The position numbers and the translations under genes are program-made. 38,598 nt of DNA from a virus: positions 1 to 38,598 of IMG/VR virus record IMGVR_UViG_3300037344_000012. One strand, given 5' to 3'. Under the pieces are notes generated by a model. The model was given only the letters and a program-made list of their open reading frames with translations. It ran no database searches and was not told the DNA's origin. Positions within the stretch are counted from its first letter, which is position 1. Each line of letters starts with the position of its first letter. Below, one piece after another: positions 21,473 through 29,717 of the stretch.

Positions 21473-24450
21473 CGCTTTAACTCCGTTGTCTCAAGAAACC
21501 TTGATGAAATATCAGGTCCGACGTTTCTACCTCCAACAGTTTTAACGTAAACAGATACGGTTCTTGATCCCGCCGATGGATTTATCACCATCGCTACAGT
21601 TTGGCTAGTTTTGTAGAAGATAGTATCCAAAGTATAAAAGCTGCCGAAACTGCGAAGTTCGTCGTAGTTACCTCCCGACACGTCAAACTCCCTTTGGGAC
21701 ACGCCATCCAACCTAATGTCTACCCTCGCTCGCGCTAGGTCATCGAAAGACGCATTAAACAAAACAGAAACAGGACCCCCGCTGGCGTCTATATTAAGAG
21801 ACCTAACTTCACGATAGGTTGAACTGAGAGTAAGAAGTCCAGCGTTAAAGCTGGCAAACCTGTTTGTGATAGCCCCGCCTTTGATTTGAAGCGTATCTAC
21901 AGCTAGGTTCGCAATAGCGCCATTGGCGGCTGTAATTGAATTAGCTGCCATTGAGTTTGCCGTCACCGACCCTGCCGCCAGCTTGGACGCGATGATGGAT
22001 CCCGCTGCAATTTTGTCGGCTGTTACTGCACCTACATCTAGAGAATCTGCAGTAACCGTACCGTTGACCAGTAAGTTGCCATCAATGAACTCTGCCTGCT
22101 CAATCCAAGACGTGTTAGCGTTATTACGCAGGTATCCTGTAGCGAGGTCAGCAGTGTTGACAACAATGAACCTGTCACCTGCAACAATCGCCAGACCTGT
22201 CGCCGTGGAGAAGAAGGCACCTATTGTCGAGTTAGAAAGTCCTGCGGTTGTAGCCGAGGTTCCTGTCTCATAACGCCACCAACCTGCACCACGTGCTCCT
22301 GTAGCACCATCTACACCATCATCACCATCATCACCATCATCACCAGCGGGACCAACAAACAATACAAACTCAATACTGGACCGAATCGGTAGTATAGGTA
22401 GGTCACTGGTATAGGGGTAGTAGGCTACGTAGGTGTTAGACCCAAGAGTGTAGCTCTGTGTGTTTGTTGCTCCATTGGCAGTGTTTGCGTAGATAACCGC
22501 AACCCTACCTAAAGTCAGCAACTGGATTGTAACATTTTCCACTGTGTCTCTTGTAGAAAGAGTACCAACAGGGGAACGAGATCGGATACTGAAGTCATAC
22601 ACGCCAGTGACCAAGCCACCGACATCAAAGACATTTGCCCGTGTTACTCCGAGGTTCTCCCAAGTAGCGCCGTTATCCCCAGAGATCTCTAAAAGATACT
22701 CAGTGGCAGCGATATCATTAGCAAACACCCAAGAAAGCTTACCAGAAGAAGTGCCGATTGTTGTTGTTGCACCTGGTGTGTAAGCGAAGGCAGTTGGAGG
22801 TTCTACTGTGAAGTCAAACACAGGAGGGTCAATGTAGGCGATGTTGTCAGCTACGTTCCAAGCAAGGTTCTGGAAGTCAAACTTGTAGCATGTAAGCTTG
22901 ACTGTGAAGTCAGACACGATCTCAATAGACTGTACGCGGAATACCTCGTTGGTAATCGCGACACTTGTGGAAGTGATGTTGACAAAATCACCAGGTTCTA
23001 AGTTAAGGCCCTTCTTGGACACAGTTAGCGATAGCGTGAACATTGTCCTGGACATACGAACCGACTGCTCTGCCATAGCGAGGGCGTGGTAAGGGTCTGA
23101 GACGCCGTCCACGGTAAAGTCCGCTTGGAAGGGTTGACCATTATCTTCATTAAGGTAGGTGTTATGTGTCGCAGAGAAGGACTCTGGCCAAGTCATAGAG
23201 TCTTCTTTGAAGTCCTCATGCTCGTTCAGGAAGCCGACTGTTGCTTGGCTAAGGCGATCCGACGCGGGAGGCCAAGCCATGCTGATACTATCACGAATGA
23301 TGTCATCATCTGTAAAGAAGTGAGAAGCACCTACAAGGCTGTTCTGTTCTGCCACAGTGGTGGGGTACTCCAGTAGTAGCTTATACTTACCTTCGGAGGA
23401 CCATGTTAGCTCTGCCATACCCATTGTTGATAGGATACGCTCGATGTTATCGCGGATCTTATCTTCTGTGTCCAGTGCAATGTTGCACTCATACAAAGGG
23501 ATAGGGCGCGTTGCTGTTAGTGTTGTCTGCACCCAAGCCGTCTTGTTCCAATACCAGTAGTTGCCGCTATCGGTGGTAAGCCACAACTCATTTTCATAGG
23601 TGTGTTTCTCAAGGTCTGTTGGTCTAGATGCGTTGTTAGCAACAGTGTTTACTGTCTTCTGTCCGTTGACCTTACCACCTACTGTGCGACTTGTTGCGAC
23701 GATAGTATCACAGACGTCGGTAGCATGGTAAAAAGATTCTAAGTCAAGCTGCGAAGTAGGTAGGCCGCGACCGAAGTCAGAGTTCGTCAAGTAGTCAAGC
23801 AGACACAGGGCAGGGTTGTTTGAGTAAACCTTACCTGTGCTTAGGCTGTAAACACCTGCGGTTTCCTTAACCCAGTTGACCTTACGGCCCTTTACAAGGA
23901 ACTCCATCTGCGGGATACCGTTGTAGTTGTAGTCGTCTCGGTTGAGTTTAAAGGTGGAAGAAGCGAAGGCTGTCTTCGTGAACTTGTTTGTTGATGCCAC
24001 GCCGTTAGCGGTAGCAACAGGGTCAGCTGAACCACCGTCGTTGAATGTTCTGATGAAGTGTTTAAACTTCTCTTCAACTGAGTTGTAGTGCTGTCCGTTA
24101 ACCTTAACCCACTGGACACCCTCGATGCCCTCTTGGCATAGTGCGTACTGTACGTGGAGGTACTCGTTCTTAGAGCCCCCTGCGCTTGTGTTTGTGAAAG
24201 TTTCTTGGAAGTCCTTAGAGGAAGCACTCGTGGCAGCGACAAAGTTGTCGGTCACTAGGTGTTTGACCTCGATGCCCCCCAGGGAGTTCTTACCGTAGAC
24301 AACAGGAATGTGGGCTGCTGTACCCGATACCGTTACGTTAAAGCCTTTTCGCTTGTCGGCTTCACGTTTTTGTTTATTGCTCTGCGCAATCTGAAAGGCA
24401 GTGGAGACTACAAAGAGTATCTTGCTTAATAGTGCTGCTTCTATACCCAT
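21469..24450 (-). CDS. Central tail-tip / host specificity protein (J-like)
   Basis: A 993-aa protein. The N-terminus has a hydrophobic helix (ALLSKILFVVSTAFQIA) and then the conserved FNVTVSGTAAHIPVVYGKNSLGGI block seen in tail-tip hub proteins. A large hub region carries KLLLEYPTT and GDFVNITSTSVAI. Fibronectin-like segments follow at about residues 550-650 (STSGKLSWVFA type), then a short collagen-like stretch (GDDGDDGDDGVDGATGARG, about 705-725), and a repeated DxxAVTADKIAAGSI-type helix region. It is the likely adhesin and DNA exit point. The ATG shares a base with the upstream stop. Confidence 0.88.
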   Translation of the reverse strand: MGIEAALLSKILFVVSTAFQIAQSNKQKREADKRKGFNVTVSGTAAHIPVVYGKNSLGGIEVKHLVTDNFVAATSASSKDFQETFTNTSAGGSKNEYLHVQYALCQEGIEGVQWVKVNGQHYNSVEEKFKHFIRTFNDGGSADPVATANGVASTNKFTKTAFASSTFKLNRDDYNYNGIPQMEFLVKGRKVNWVKETAGVYSLSTGKVYSNNPALCLLDYLTNSDFGRGLPTSQLDLESFYHATDVCDTIVATSRTVGGKVNGQKTVNTVANNASRPTDLEKHTYENELWLTTDSGNYWYWNKTAWVQTTLTATRPIPLYECNIALDTEDKIRDNIERILSTMGMAELTWSSEGKYKLLLEYPTTVAEQNSLVGASHFFTDDDIIRDSISMAWPPASDRLSQATVGFLNEHEDFKEDSMTWPESFSATHNTYLNEDNGQPFQADFTVDGVSDPYHALAMAEQSVRMSRTMFTLSLTVSKKGLNLEPGDFVNITSTSVAITNEVFRVQSIEIVSDFTVKLTCYKFDFQNLAWNVADNIAYIDPPVFDFTVEPPTAFAYTPGATTTIGTSSGKLSWVFANDIAATEYLLEISGDNGATWENLGVTRANVFDVGGLVTGVYDFSIRSRSPVGTLSTRDTVENVTIQLLTLGRVAVIYANTANGATNTQSYTLGSNTYVAYYPYTSDLPILPIRSSIEFVLFVGPAGDDGDDGDDGVDGATGARGAGWWRYETGTSATTAGLSNSTIGAFFSTATGLAIVAGDRFIVVNTADLATGYLRNNANTSWIEQAEFIDGNLLVNGTVTADSLDVGAVTADKIAAGSIIASKLAAGSVTANSMAANSITAANGAIANLAVDTLQIKGGAITNRFASFNAGLLTLSSTYREVRSLNIDASGGPVSVLFNASFDDLARARVDIRLDGVSQREFDVSGGNYDELRSFGSFYTLDTIFYKTSQTVAMVINPSAGSRTVSVYVKTVGGRNVGPDISSRFLETTELKR

Positions 24451-25010
24451 TAGATCTTACCCCACTTTACTGTTATTTGGTTATTTTTGAAAATCTCATC
24501 AAAAGAAGTGTCATCTGAACTTTTCTGGTCCATGCCTGCTTTTGATGTAATGAAGGAGCGAACCATGTCCAAGTCAGACATAGGGGATGTACCCTCAAGT
24601 ATCGCTAGCTTAGTCTCGAAGTCTGCCTCAATAGAAGGGGCGTCCACGAAGCCACTGTAGGCGCTTATGATGTCTGCGGGGGCTAGTAGGGGCTCACCGT
24701 TAACGTCCAGTAGCGCAACCTTCACATCAATAGACTTACCTACAACGTTCAGTCTGAACTCCGCAGCCAGGTTATCGGTAAGGTCCGCTATGACGATCTT
24801 GTAGGATTCGCGGTCAACCACTGAGGAAAACTTAGGCGAGTCAAACTCAAACAAACCACCATCAGACAGGTAGGTGTTGCCCTCGTATACTGTGTCCCTA
24901 TGGTGGGATGACAGGTAGTACGTGGAGCTAAAACCTAGCTTGATTAGAAAGATAAACTTGATGGTACCACTGTCTATTACGGCCTGTGCCGCACTTGAAA
25001 AAGTTCTCAT
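24450..25010 (-). CDS. Tail-tip protein (GTA hub-like)
   Basis: A 186-aa protein starting MRTFSSAAQAVIDSGTIKF. It has a beta-rich pattern with YYLSSHHRDTVYEGNTYL and FEFDSPKFSSVVDRESYKI, like the first domain of DUF2163/hub-type tail proteins in gene transfer agents and siphophages. It lies just before the J-like gene and overlaps both neighbours by one base, the usual hub position. The family name is from pattern memory only. Confidence 0.65.
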   Translation of the reverse strand: MRTFSSAAQAVIDSGTIKFIFLIKLGFSSTYYLSSHHRDTVYEGNTYLSDGGLFEFDSPKFSSVVDRESYKIVIADLTDNLAAEFRLNVVGKSIDVKVALLDVNGEPLLAPADIISAYSGFVDAPSIEADFETKLAILEGTSPMSDLDMVRSFITSKAGMDQKSSDDTSFDEIFKNNQITVKWGKI

Positions 25011-25618
25011 TACAGAGCCTCGATCAAGGTTATAGATCCCAAGCTGGAAAGGACGCCATCTGTGAAGGTGATACCTGCAGTGTTATCGATACTGCGGTAG
25101 TAGGTAAGGATAGCTGCGCTACCCGTCTTGACCGTGTGTGAGGTTGTTAGGGCTACTTGGAGTTTAGGGAAGATGTTAATAGGTGCGTTTGAACCCAAGT
25201 TAAAGTCAGCATCCGCAGTGACCATGTAGAGTTTATCATGGTTGGAGAACTTGATGAAGCTGCCCTTGGGTAAAAGACCAGAGACTGCTACGGTAGTTCC
25301 ATAGACAACAGAGGTGCCAGCGGTTGCTGCGGAACCCACAGGTACTGAAGTGGTGCTCACAGTTATGCGGGTATCTACCGCAGGTAGCTGTGGCATGACC
25401 ATCGTGTCAACAACGTCAACATCCAGCACCGAGTTAACCAGAAGATCAACTTGTGTGTCGGCTGTACCAACAACCCCGAAGTTAAGCTCCCAGCGTTGAA
25501 CGTCCTGTGACGCTCTCTGTAGTTTGAGGGACACAGTCTCTACTTCAAACATAGGTTCGTTAGATGTGATGGATAGTGGTGCCAAGATTTGCGCACCGTT
25601 AAAATAGTATACCGACAT
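25010..25618 (-). CDS. Distal tail-like protein
   Basis: A 202-aa protein with an N-terminal beta domain (MSVYYFNGAQILAPLSITS; LKLQRASQDVQRWELNFGVV) and a C-terminal domain containing GLLPKGSFIKFSNHDKLYMV. The QRWELNFG block and the insertion-domain layout are typical of distal tail or baseplate-like proteins that join the tube to the hub. It sits between NlpC/P60-like and hub-like genes. Function is inferred from position and pattern. Confidence 0.6.
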   Translation of the reverse strand: MSVYYFNGAQILAPLSITSNEPMFEVETVSLKLQRASQDVQRWELNFGVVGTADTQVDLLVNSVLDVDVVDTMVMPQLPAVDTRITVSTTSVPVGSAATAGTSVVYGTTVAVSGLLPKGSFIKFSNHDKLYMVTADADFNLGSNAPINIFPKLQVALTTSHTVKTGSAAILTYYRSIDNTAGITFTDGVLSSLGSITLIEAL

Positions 25619-26064
25619 TATAAATTCCTAAGTGGTCTTGCGATTAAAGTTATGTGGCGCTCTAAAAAGAAAGCTTGTTTATAAGCTTCAGTGCCGCTAT
25701 TTTTTTCATTTGTTGAGACCCAATGAGTACCATCGTGTACCATTGCGCCTAAGTGGAAGGCTAAATCGCCTAGTTTTGGTCGTTTATTTCTGACCACTTC
25801 ATATCCGCAATATTCGGCGTATTGTTCTAGGTTGTATCCTGCTACAAGTAGGTTTCTAAACCAGCCCTTAACAGAATCGAAAGGTTCCTTAACTATGTCT
25901 CTAGCTTTTGTCTTGCCTCGGAGTTCTTTATCGTACTCAGCAAGCAAAGCGAAACAGTCGTTAACACCTCTAGTGTAATTCTCGCAACTTTCTGTAAGAG
26001 CATCTATGGTACAGCAAGCCCGTTGCAAGGCTCCTGACATCTCTTCTTCTGTGTAATACTTCAT
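25618..26064 (-). CDS. Tail NlpC/P60-like protein
   Basis: A 148-aa protein with RGVNDCFALLAEYDKELRG, where Cys37 follows the typical N-D-C pattern of tail-associated NlpC/P60 peptidases, and later KLGDLAFHLGAMVHDGTHWV. Such proteins at the tail tip open peptidoglycan during entry. The His expected after GDL is present as His104, His110 or His114, but the spacing is not standard, so activity is uncertain. GAGGGAGTCAGT precedes the ATG, and a long inverted repeat lies upstream. Confidence 0.7.
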   Translation of the reverse strand: MKYYTEEEMSGALQRACCTIDALTESCENYTRGVNDCFALLAEYDKELRGKTKARDIVKEPFDSVKGWFRNLLVAGYNLEQYAEYCGYEVVRNKRPKLGDLAFHLGAMVHDGTHWVSTNEKNSGTEAYKQAFFLERHITLIARPLRNL

Positions 26065-26132
26065 ACTGACTCCCTCAGAGTGATACAGAGGGTAACAACA
26101 GTGTAGTCTAAGGGGCTACCCCCATCTAACAT
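26061..26132 (-). CDS. 23-aa micro-frame coupled to the NlpC-like gene
   Basis: A 23-codon frame starting MLDGGSPLDYTVV whose TGA overlaps the next ATG. Its possible ribosome site AGAGGG lies in the 5' arm of a 14-bp inverted repeat (26149-26136 with 26100-26087). This arrangement resembles a leader peptide controlling a coupled downstream gene. The frame is short and may be chance. Confidence 0.35.
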   Translation of the reverse strand: MLDGGSPLDYTVVTLCITLRESV

Positions 26133-26149
26133 ACTTGTCGTCACCCTCT
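26087..26149 (-). promoter_or_regulatory. Long inverted repeat in the leader of the NlpC-like gene
   Basis: On the minus strand AGAGGGTGACGACA pairs with TGTTGTTACCCTCT over 14 positions (two G-U pairs). Its loop contains a second small hairpin, GGGG-TAG-CCCC. No T run follows, so it is not a standard terminator. The stem would hide the ribosome site of the 23-codon frame, suggesting translational control or mRNA protection between PhoH and the tail-tip genes. Confidence 0.6.
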
Positions 26150-26160
26150 GGTGCTCTTTG

Positions 26161-26886
26161 TTATACTTCTTCTGTAATAAACATCCTTACCAAGTCGGCA
26201 ACAATGTCTGAGCGTACAATATCATCTACACCAAACTCAATAACAGGAACGTTAAGGTTATGTTTGTCGCAGAGATAAGCAAACTTCATTAGGTCTCGTC
26301 CGTTCTTTACATCGGACTGTGCAGGATCCCCCATTAAGACTAGCTTAGAGTTCTCACCAATACGTGTACTGATAGCCTTTAGCTCGTCCATAGACAGGTT
26401 TTGAGCCTCATCAACAAGTACCAAGGCGTCCTCGTAGGAACGGCCACGGATTGTTTCAATAGGTTGGATCTCAATCTGCTCTTTGTTTAGCAAGTACTCG
26501 AACTTACCACTGCCAAACGCCTTCTTGAGGACGTCTAGCATAGGCATTAACCAAGGGGTCATCTTGTCATTTACACTGCCGGGGAAGTGGCCAAGGGACT
26601 TTCCTGTGGGAACGTTAGCACGAGTTAGTACAATCTTCTTGTAACCGCCTTTTAGAAACAACTGGGCGACCGTGCCAACAGAACAATATGTTTTACCAGT
26701 ACCTGCACAACCGATAGCGATGACGATTGGGGCTGTTTTGACCGAGTGAATGAGATAGTCTTGCTTTTCATTCTTAGGTAGAACGTTAAAGTTAGCAACC
26801 TTGTGGTCTTGGTACATATTTCTTGTTTGTTGTTCACGCTCGTAAGCGGGTTTCTGGCGAGAGTTACGAAGTTTTTGCTTAGCCAT
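26161..26886 (-). CDS. phoH: PhoH-like ATPase
   Basis: A 241-aa PhoH-family P-loop protein. The Walker A GCAGTGKT is at residues 59-66 and the Walker B LVLVDEAQ has Asp159-Glu160, followed by a sensor-like LVLMGDPAQSD. The N-terminus is basic (MAKQKLRNSRQKPAYERE). PhoH proteins are ATPases, possibly RNA helicases, and are frequent in marine phages; their role in infection is unsettled. Its location within tail-fibre and tail-tip genes is unusual for a metabolic gene and suggests a late-expressed cargo gene. Confidence 0.93.
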   Translation of the reverse strand: MAKQKLRNSRQKPAYEREQQTRNMYQDHKVANFNVLPKNEKQDYLIHSVKTAPIVIAIGCAGTGKTYCSVGTVAQLFLKGGYKKIVLTRANVPTGKSLGHFPGSVNDKMTPWLMPMLDVLKKAFGSGKFEYLLNKEQIEIQPIETIRGRSYEDALVLVDEAQNLSMDELKAISTRIGENSKLVLMGDPAQSDVKNGRDLMKFAYLCDKHNLNVPVIEFGVDDIVRSDIVADLVRMFITEEV

Positions 26887-26964
26887 AGGTTTGGTTTTCC
26901 TTAGAAAATGTTACTAATGATTGTACGGGCTTTGTGGACGCCCCAATTAAGGGACGCCTAGTTA

Positions 26965-27156
26965 TTATACGGTAGCTCCTAGTACAACCAAAGTACCAGC
27001 TTCCACCTGCCGCATGATCTCTGCGTAGTGGCGGTTGGATGGGTCCAAGGGGACAGACATGAGTTGTCCGTCGATTGTGGCTTGGATTGACGAAGGGTTG
27101 CCAGACATGGGGTCTGTCGTTTGGTTGGCTGCTGTTATGTTCATTTGGCTTTCCAT
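26965..27156 (-). CDS. Small fibre-associated hypothetical protein
   Basis: A 63-aa protein starting MESQMNITAANQTTDPMSGN; the ATG follows GCGGAG and lies just after the fibre stop codon. The C-terminal half, IQATIDGQLMSVPLDPSNRH then YAEIMRQVEAGTL, is a recurring short phage motif of unknown function found behind tail-fibre genes. It may be a fibre chaperone. No catalytic motif is visible. Confidence 0.65.
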   Translation of the reverse strand: MESQMNITAANQTTDPMSGNPSSIQATIDGQLMSVPLDPSNRHYAEIMRQVEAGTLVVLGATV

Positions 27157-27157
27157 G

Positions 27158-28222
27158 TTATAACTCCGCATCGAATTTTAAGCCTAGTGACCCAGCATAC
27201 GTTAGAGTTACACCCTGACCACCAGTAAGACCCGCCGCAGTAGCGTTAAGGAATGCTGCGTCTGTAAAAGTAGCTGCTGAGATAGCGGATATTGGTTGAT
27301 TTGAACCTGTTTTACTCACATAAGGAGTACCCGTATAACTGAATGTTGGGGCTACTCTCATAGTTGCCGAAAACACTTTAATGTAATATGCTGCGGTTGT
27401 GCTTTCACAGTACCCGACTGCTGCAGCACTCATTTTATTGTATTCCTGATAATACCGCTGACACCTCGCCAGTTCATCCCCGTAACTCCTGTGTTCGAAG
27501 GGGGTGGATTGGTCGCCTAGTTCTAGCTGGACGCCTGTGATCTGGAAGTAGTTATTTACCGAGGCTGACACATCAACTTGGCTTGGAGCCTCGTTGCTAC
27601 CAACGTAATCCTGCCAGACTGCGCTAGGAGAACCTGTGGTAAACGCACTACCAGCGGCAAACCACCAACCTATGCTAATACCGTAAGCAGCTAAATTAGG
27701 TACAGCCCTGACCTCATCGCCTGCAAACGTGATCGTCTTGTACTCCCAAGCGCCAGACACGGCAATGGTGTACTGCTTAGATATTAAGCGATCTGTGCCC
27801 TCAGGGTTATAGAGTCTACACGCATATGTGCCAACAACATTGGATTTAACCCAGAAGCCGACTGTAACATCCGCAGCATTTGAAGTACCATAACCCAGTT
27901 GTTGCAGGTCAATTCCCCCAATAATCTGCTGGTGTTGTCCAACCATGCCCGTTGGTGCGGTGCTGGCTGTAGTACATAAATACTTCATTGATGTAGCAAA
28001 CCCCACTGGGGCATCTGTTTCTTTCGAAATAGTCCAAGTGCCTGCTGTGCTAAGATTACTGAACCAACGGTCTAGTGATCGGTAAGCTCCTGTAGTAATC
28101 CCAGATACGCTGGCTGACCTCTGAGCTACCTGCATTCCACCGTTCACAATAACATTACGGTTGCTCAATGCACCGTCTGAATACGCATTGCCTAGATCGG
28201 CTAGGCCTCTTGCTTTGCTCAT
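27158..28222 (-). CDS. Tail fibre protein
   Basis: A 354-aa protein starting MSKARGLADLGNAYSDGALS. The start was chosen because GAGGTAACACC precedes it and it overlaps the upstream stop (ATGA). An N-terminal NRNVIVNGGMQVAQRSAS block is common in marine phage fibres and leads into a lectin-like beta domain (RSLDRWFSNLSTAGTWTIS; GVQLELGDQSTPFEHRSYGD). The ELGD-STPFEHR closing motif marks a carbohydrate-binding-type fold. It probably contacts the host surface. Confidence 0.8.
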   Translation of the reverse strand: MSKARGLADLGNAYSDGALSNRNVIVNGGMQVAQRSASVSGITTGAYRSLDRWFSNLSTAGTWTISKETDAPVGFATSMKYLCTTASTAPTGMVGQHQQIIGGIDLQQLGYGTSNAADVTVGFWVKSNVVGTYACRLYNPEGTDRLISKQYTIAVSGAWEYKTITFAGDEVRAVPNLAAYGISIGWWFAAGSAFTTGSPSAVWQDYVGSNEAPSQVDVSASVNNYFQITGVQLELGDQSTPFEHRSYGDELARCQRYYQEYNKMSAAAVGYCESTTAAYYIKVFSATMRVAPTFSYTGTPYVSKTGSNQPISAISAATFTDAAFLNATAAGLTGGQGVTLTYAGSLGLKFDAEL

Positions 28223-28593
28223 GGTGTTACCTCTGTAGGCTTCGGGTGTGCATCTTTCACCGCTTTGATTGTATCCTGCCAACCTGAGATACCGTTATGG
28301 TAAAGATCGTCAAGTTGGTCTTGGATGGATGGGTAGATGGTAGACCGTTGTTGCTTGTATGCGTTAGCTGCACGGTCTGCTTTGTTAGCTACGTTAGCCA
28401 CGTCGATATCGGTAAGGAAACCGTCGGTCATTTCGTCTGGCGTGATTCCATACTTCTCAAGCAGTTTCTCTGTTTTGAATGCGATGAAGTCCGACAAGTT
28501 GAACTCTGGATCAACCGACCTCTCGAGCACAAAAATGTCCACGTCGTCAATGCTGTCGTTTAGTATAAGCCGTTCTGTTTGTGATAGTGCCAT
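28219..28593 (-). CDS. Fibre-linked protein with YPSIQDQLDDLYH motif
   Basis: A 124-aa protein with a helical N-terminus (MALSQTERLILNDSIDDV) and a C-terminal YPSIQDQLDDLYHNGISG followed by W and IKAVKDAHPKP. The YPSI-DQLD-LYH tail recurs in many marine phage structural proteins, often at fibre or chaperone C-termini. It sits between two fibre genes and overlaps the next start, so a fibre-assembly role is likely but not proven. Confidence 0.65.
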   Translation of the reverse strand: MALSQTERLILNDSIDDVDIFVLERSVDPEFNLSDFIAFKTEKLLEKYGITPDEMTDGFLTDIDVANVANKADRAANAYKQQRSTIYPSIQDQLDDLYHNGISGWQDTIKAVKDAHPKPTEVTP

Positions 28594-28607
28594 TGTGTGT
28601 GTTCTCC

Positions 28608-29717
28608 TTATATCAGAAATTGAGATGAGCCGACGCCTGTGCCTTCGGTGCTTCTAGCATAGTTACTTTGAATTTCCACAGTGATTACCCATGCGTTAGC
28701 TGTGGAGGATGTTGAACGGGCTGTCAGTGTTCTGCTATTAGTCCCATAACCACTGCCAGCTTTCCAACCTAAGACCAAATTGCCACTGACGTTTGTGAGT
28801 GTAGTACCTTGTCCAGCATAGTCATTTGATACGGACAGAAATGCTGTCTGAGACCCACGGAATACCCCTGTTGATGTGTCACACGCCGAAACTGTGATTT
28901 TGTAGGTTGCTCGGTTTGCACAAAGAAGGATGTCTTGAGTTGAGGTAGTAAGGGTAATGTACTTGGACTTCACAACTTGCATTCCGTTTAGGTTAAGACC
29001 ACCTGTTGTTACAACATCGCCAGCAACGGCTCCATTGAAGGAGGGGTCAGATGAACCAGCTATAACACCACCTAAACTGTTGATACGCATTCGTTCTGCG
29101 TTGTTGGTCGTGATTGCCATGTAAGGCGCAGACCCACCACTGCTTACAATTCTATTGTAACCGTACCCAGAGCGAGGCTGAAATACGATTTGTGAAAGGG
29201 CAGTGTTGCTTCCGCCAGTCTGCTGGATGAAGGCTGTTGCACCAACAGAAAGCTGACCGTCTGTGGCAGAGCCGTTATATGAAGTGACTTCGCTTTTCTC
29301 AATGTGAAGCTGGCTGTCTACTGTGGTAGCGCCAATCCCGACATTCTCACTAGCATCAATTGTAATCGCCGTGGACGTTGCGTTGTCGTCGATGCCCACT
29401 GAGGTAAACGCCCCAGTAGCAGTCAGCACGTCAACTGTAGTAGTCCCAGTGAACGTCTGGTTAGCCACCTCAAACGGTGTGTAGCTAATGATCTCTACTA
29501 CATCAGAAGCAGCAGCACCAGTGGTGAGTACTACATCAGAGGAGTTAGTAGCTGTGTAGTCCACGGTGTCTAGCAAGTGAATGCCGTTGAGGTACACGTC
29601 TACGAACTGAGGCGTGTACCCTACTGTAGCGAAGGTGGTCTGTGAAGCTGTAGCTGTGAAGGACTCACGGTGCTGTGTAGCTTGTGGGACTGGCTGTGTG
29701 CCGATGTATCCACTCAT
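28608..29717 (-). CDS. Tail fibre protein (marine module type)
   Basis: A 369-aa protein starting MSGYIGTQPVPQATQHRESF. The N-terminal ATVGYTPQFVDVYLNGIHLL, then TGAAASDVVEIISYTPFEV, is a common fibre module. A GAFTSVGIDDNATSTAITID repeat is shared almost exactly with the next fibre. The C-terminus is a beta-rich tip (ITLTTSTQDILLCANRATYK). It overlaps the downstream frame as ATGA on its 5' side. It is likely one of several alternative adhesins. Confidence 0.8.
   Translation of the reverse strand: MSGYIGTQPVPQATQHRESFTATASQTTFATVGYTPQFVDVYLNGIHLLDTVDYTATNSSDVVLTTGAAASDVVEIISYTPFEVANQTFTGTTTVDVLTATGAFTSVGIDDNATSTAITIDASENVGIGATTVDSQLHIEKSEVTSYNGSATDGQLSVGATAFIQQTGGSNTALSQIVFQPRSGYGYNRIVSSGGSAPYMAITTNNAERMRINSLGGVIAGSSDPSFNGAVAGDVVTTGGLNLNGMQVVKSKYITLTTSTQDILLCANRATYKITVSACDTSTGVFRGSQTAFLSVSNDYAGQGTTLTNVSGNLVLGWKAGSGYGTNSRTLTARSTSSTANAWVITVEIQSNYARSTEGTGVGSSQFLI

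Noticed and set aside
26940-26964. A terminator before phoH
   Set aside because: GGCGTCC occurs twice as a direct rather than inverted repeat, so no stable stem with a T run forms.
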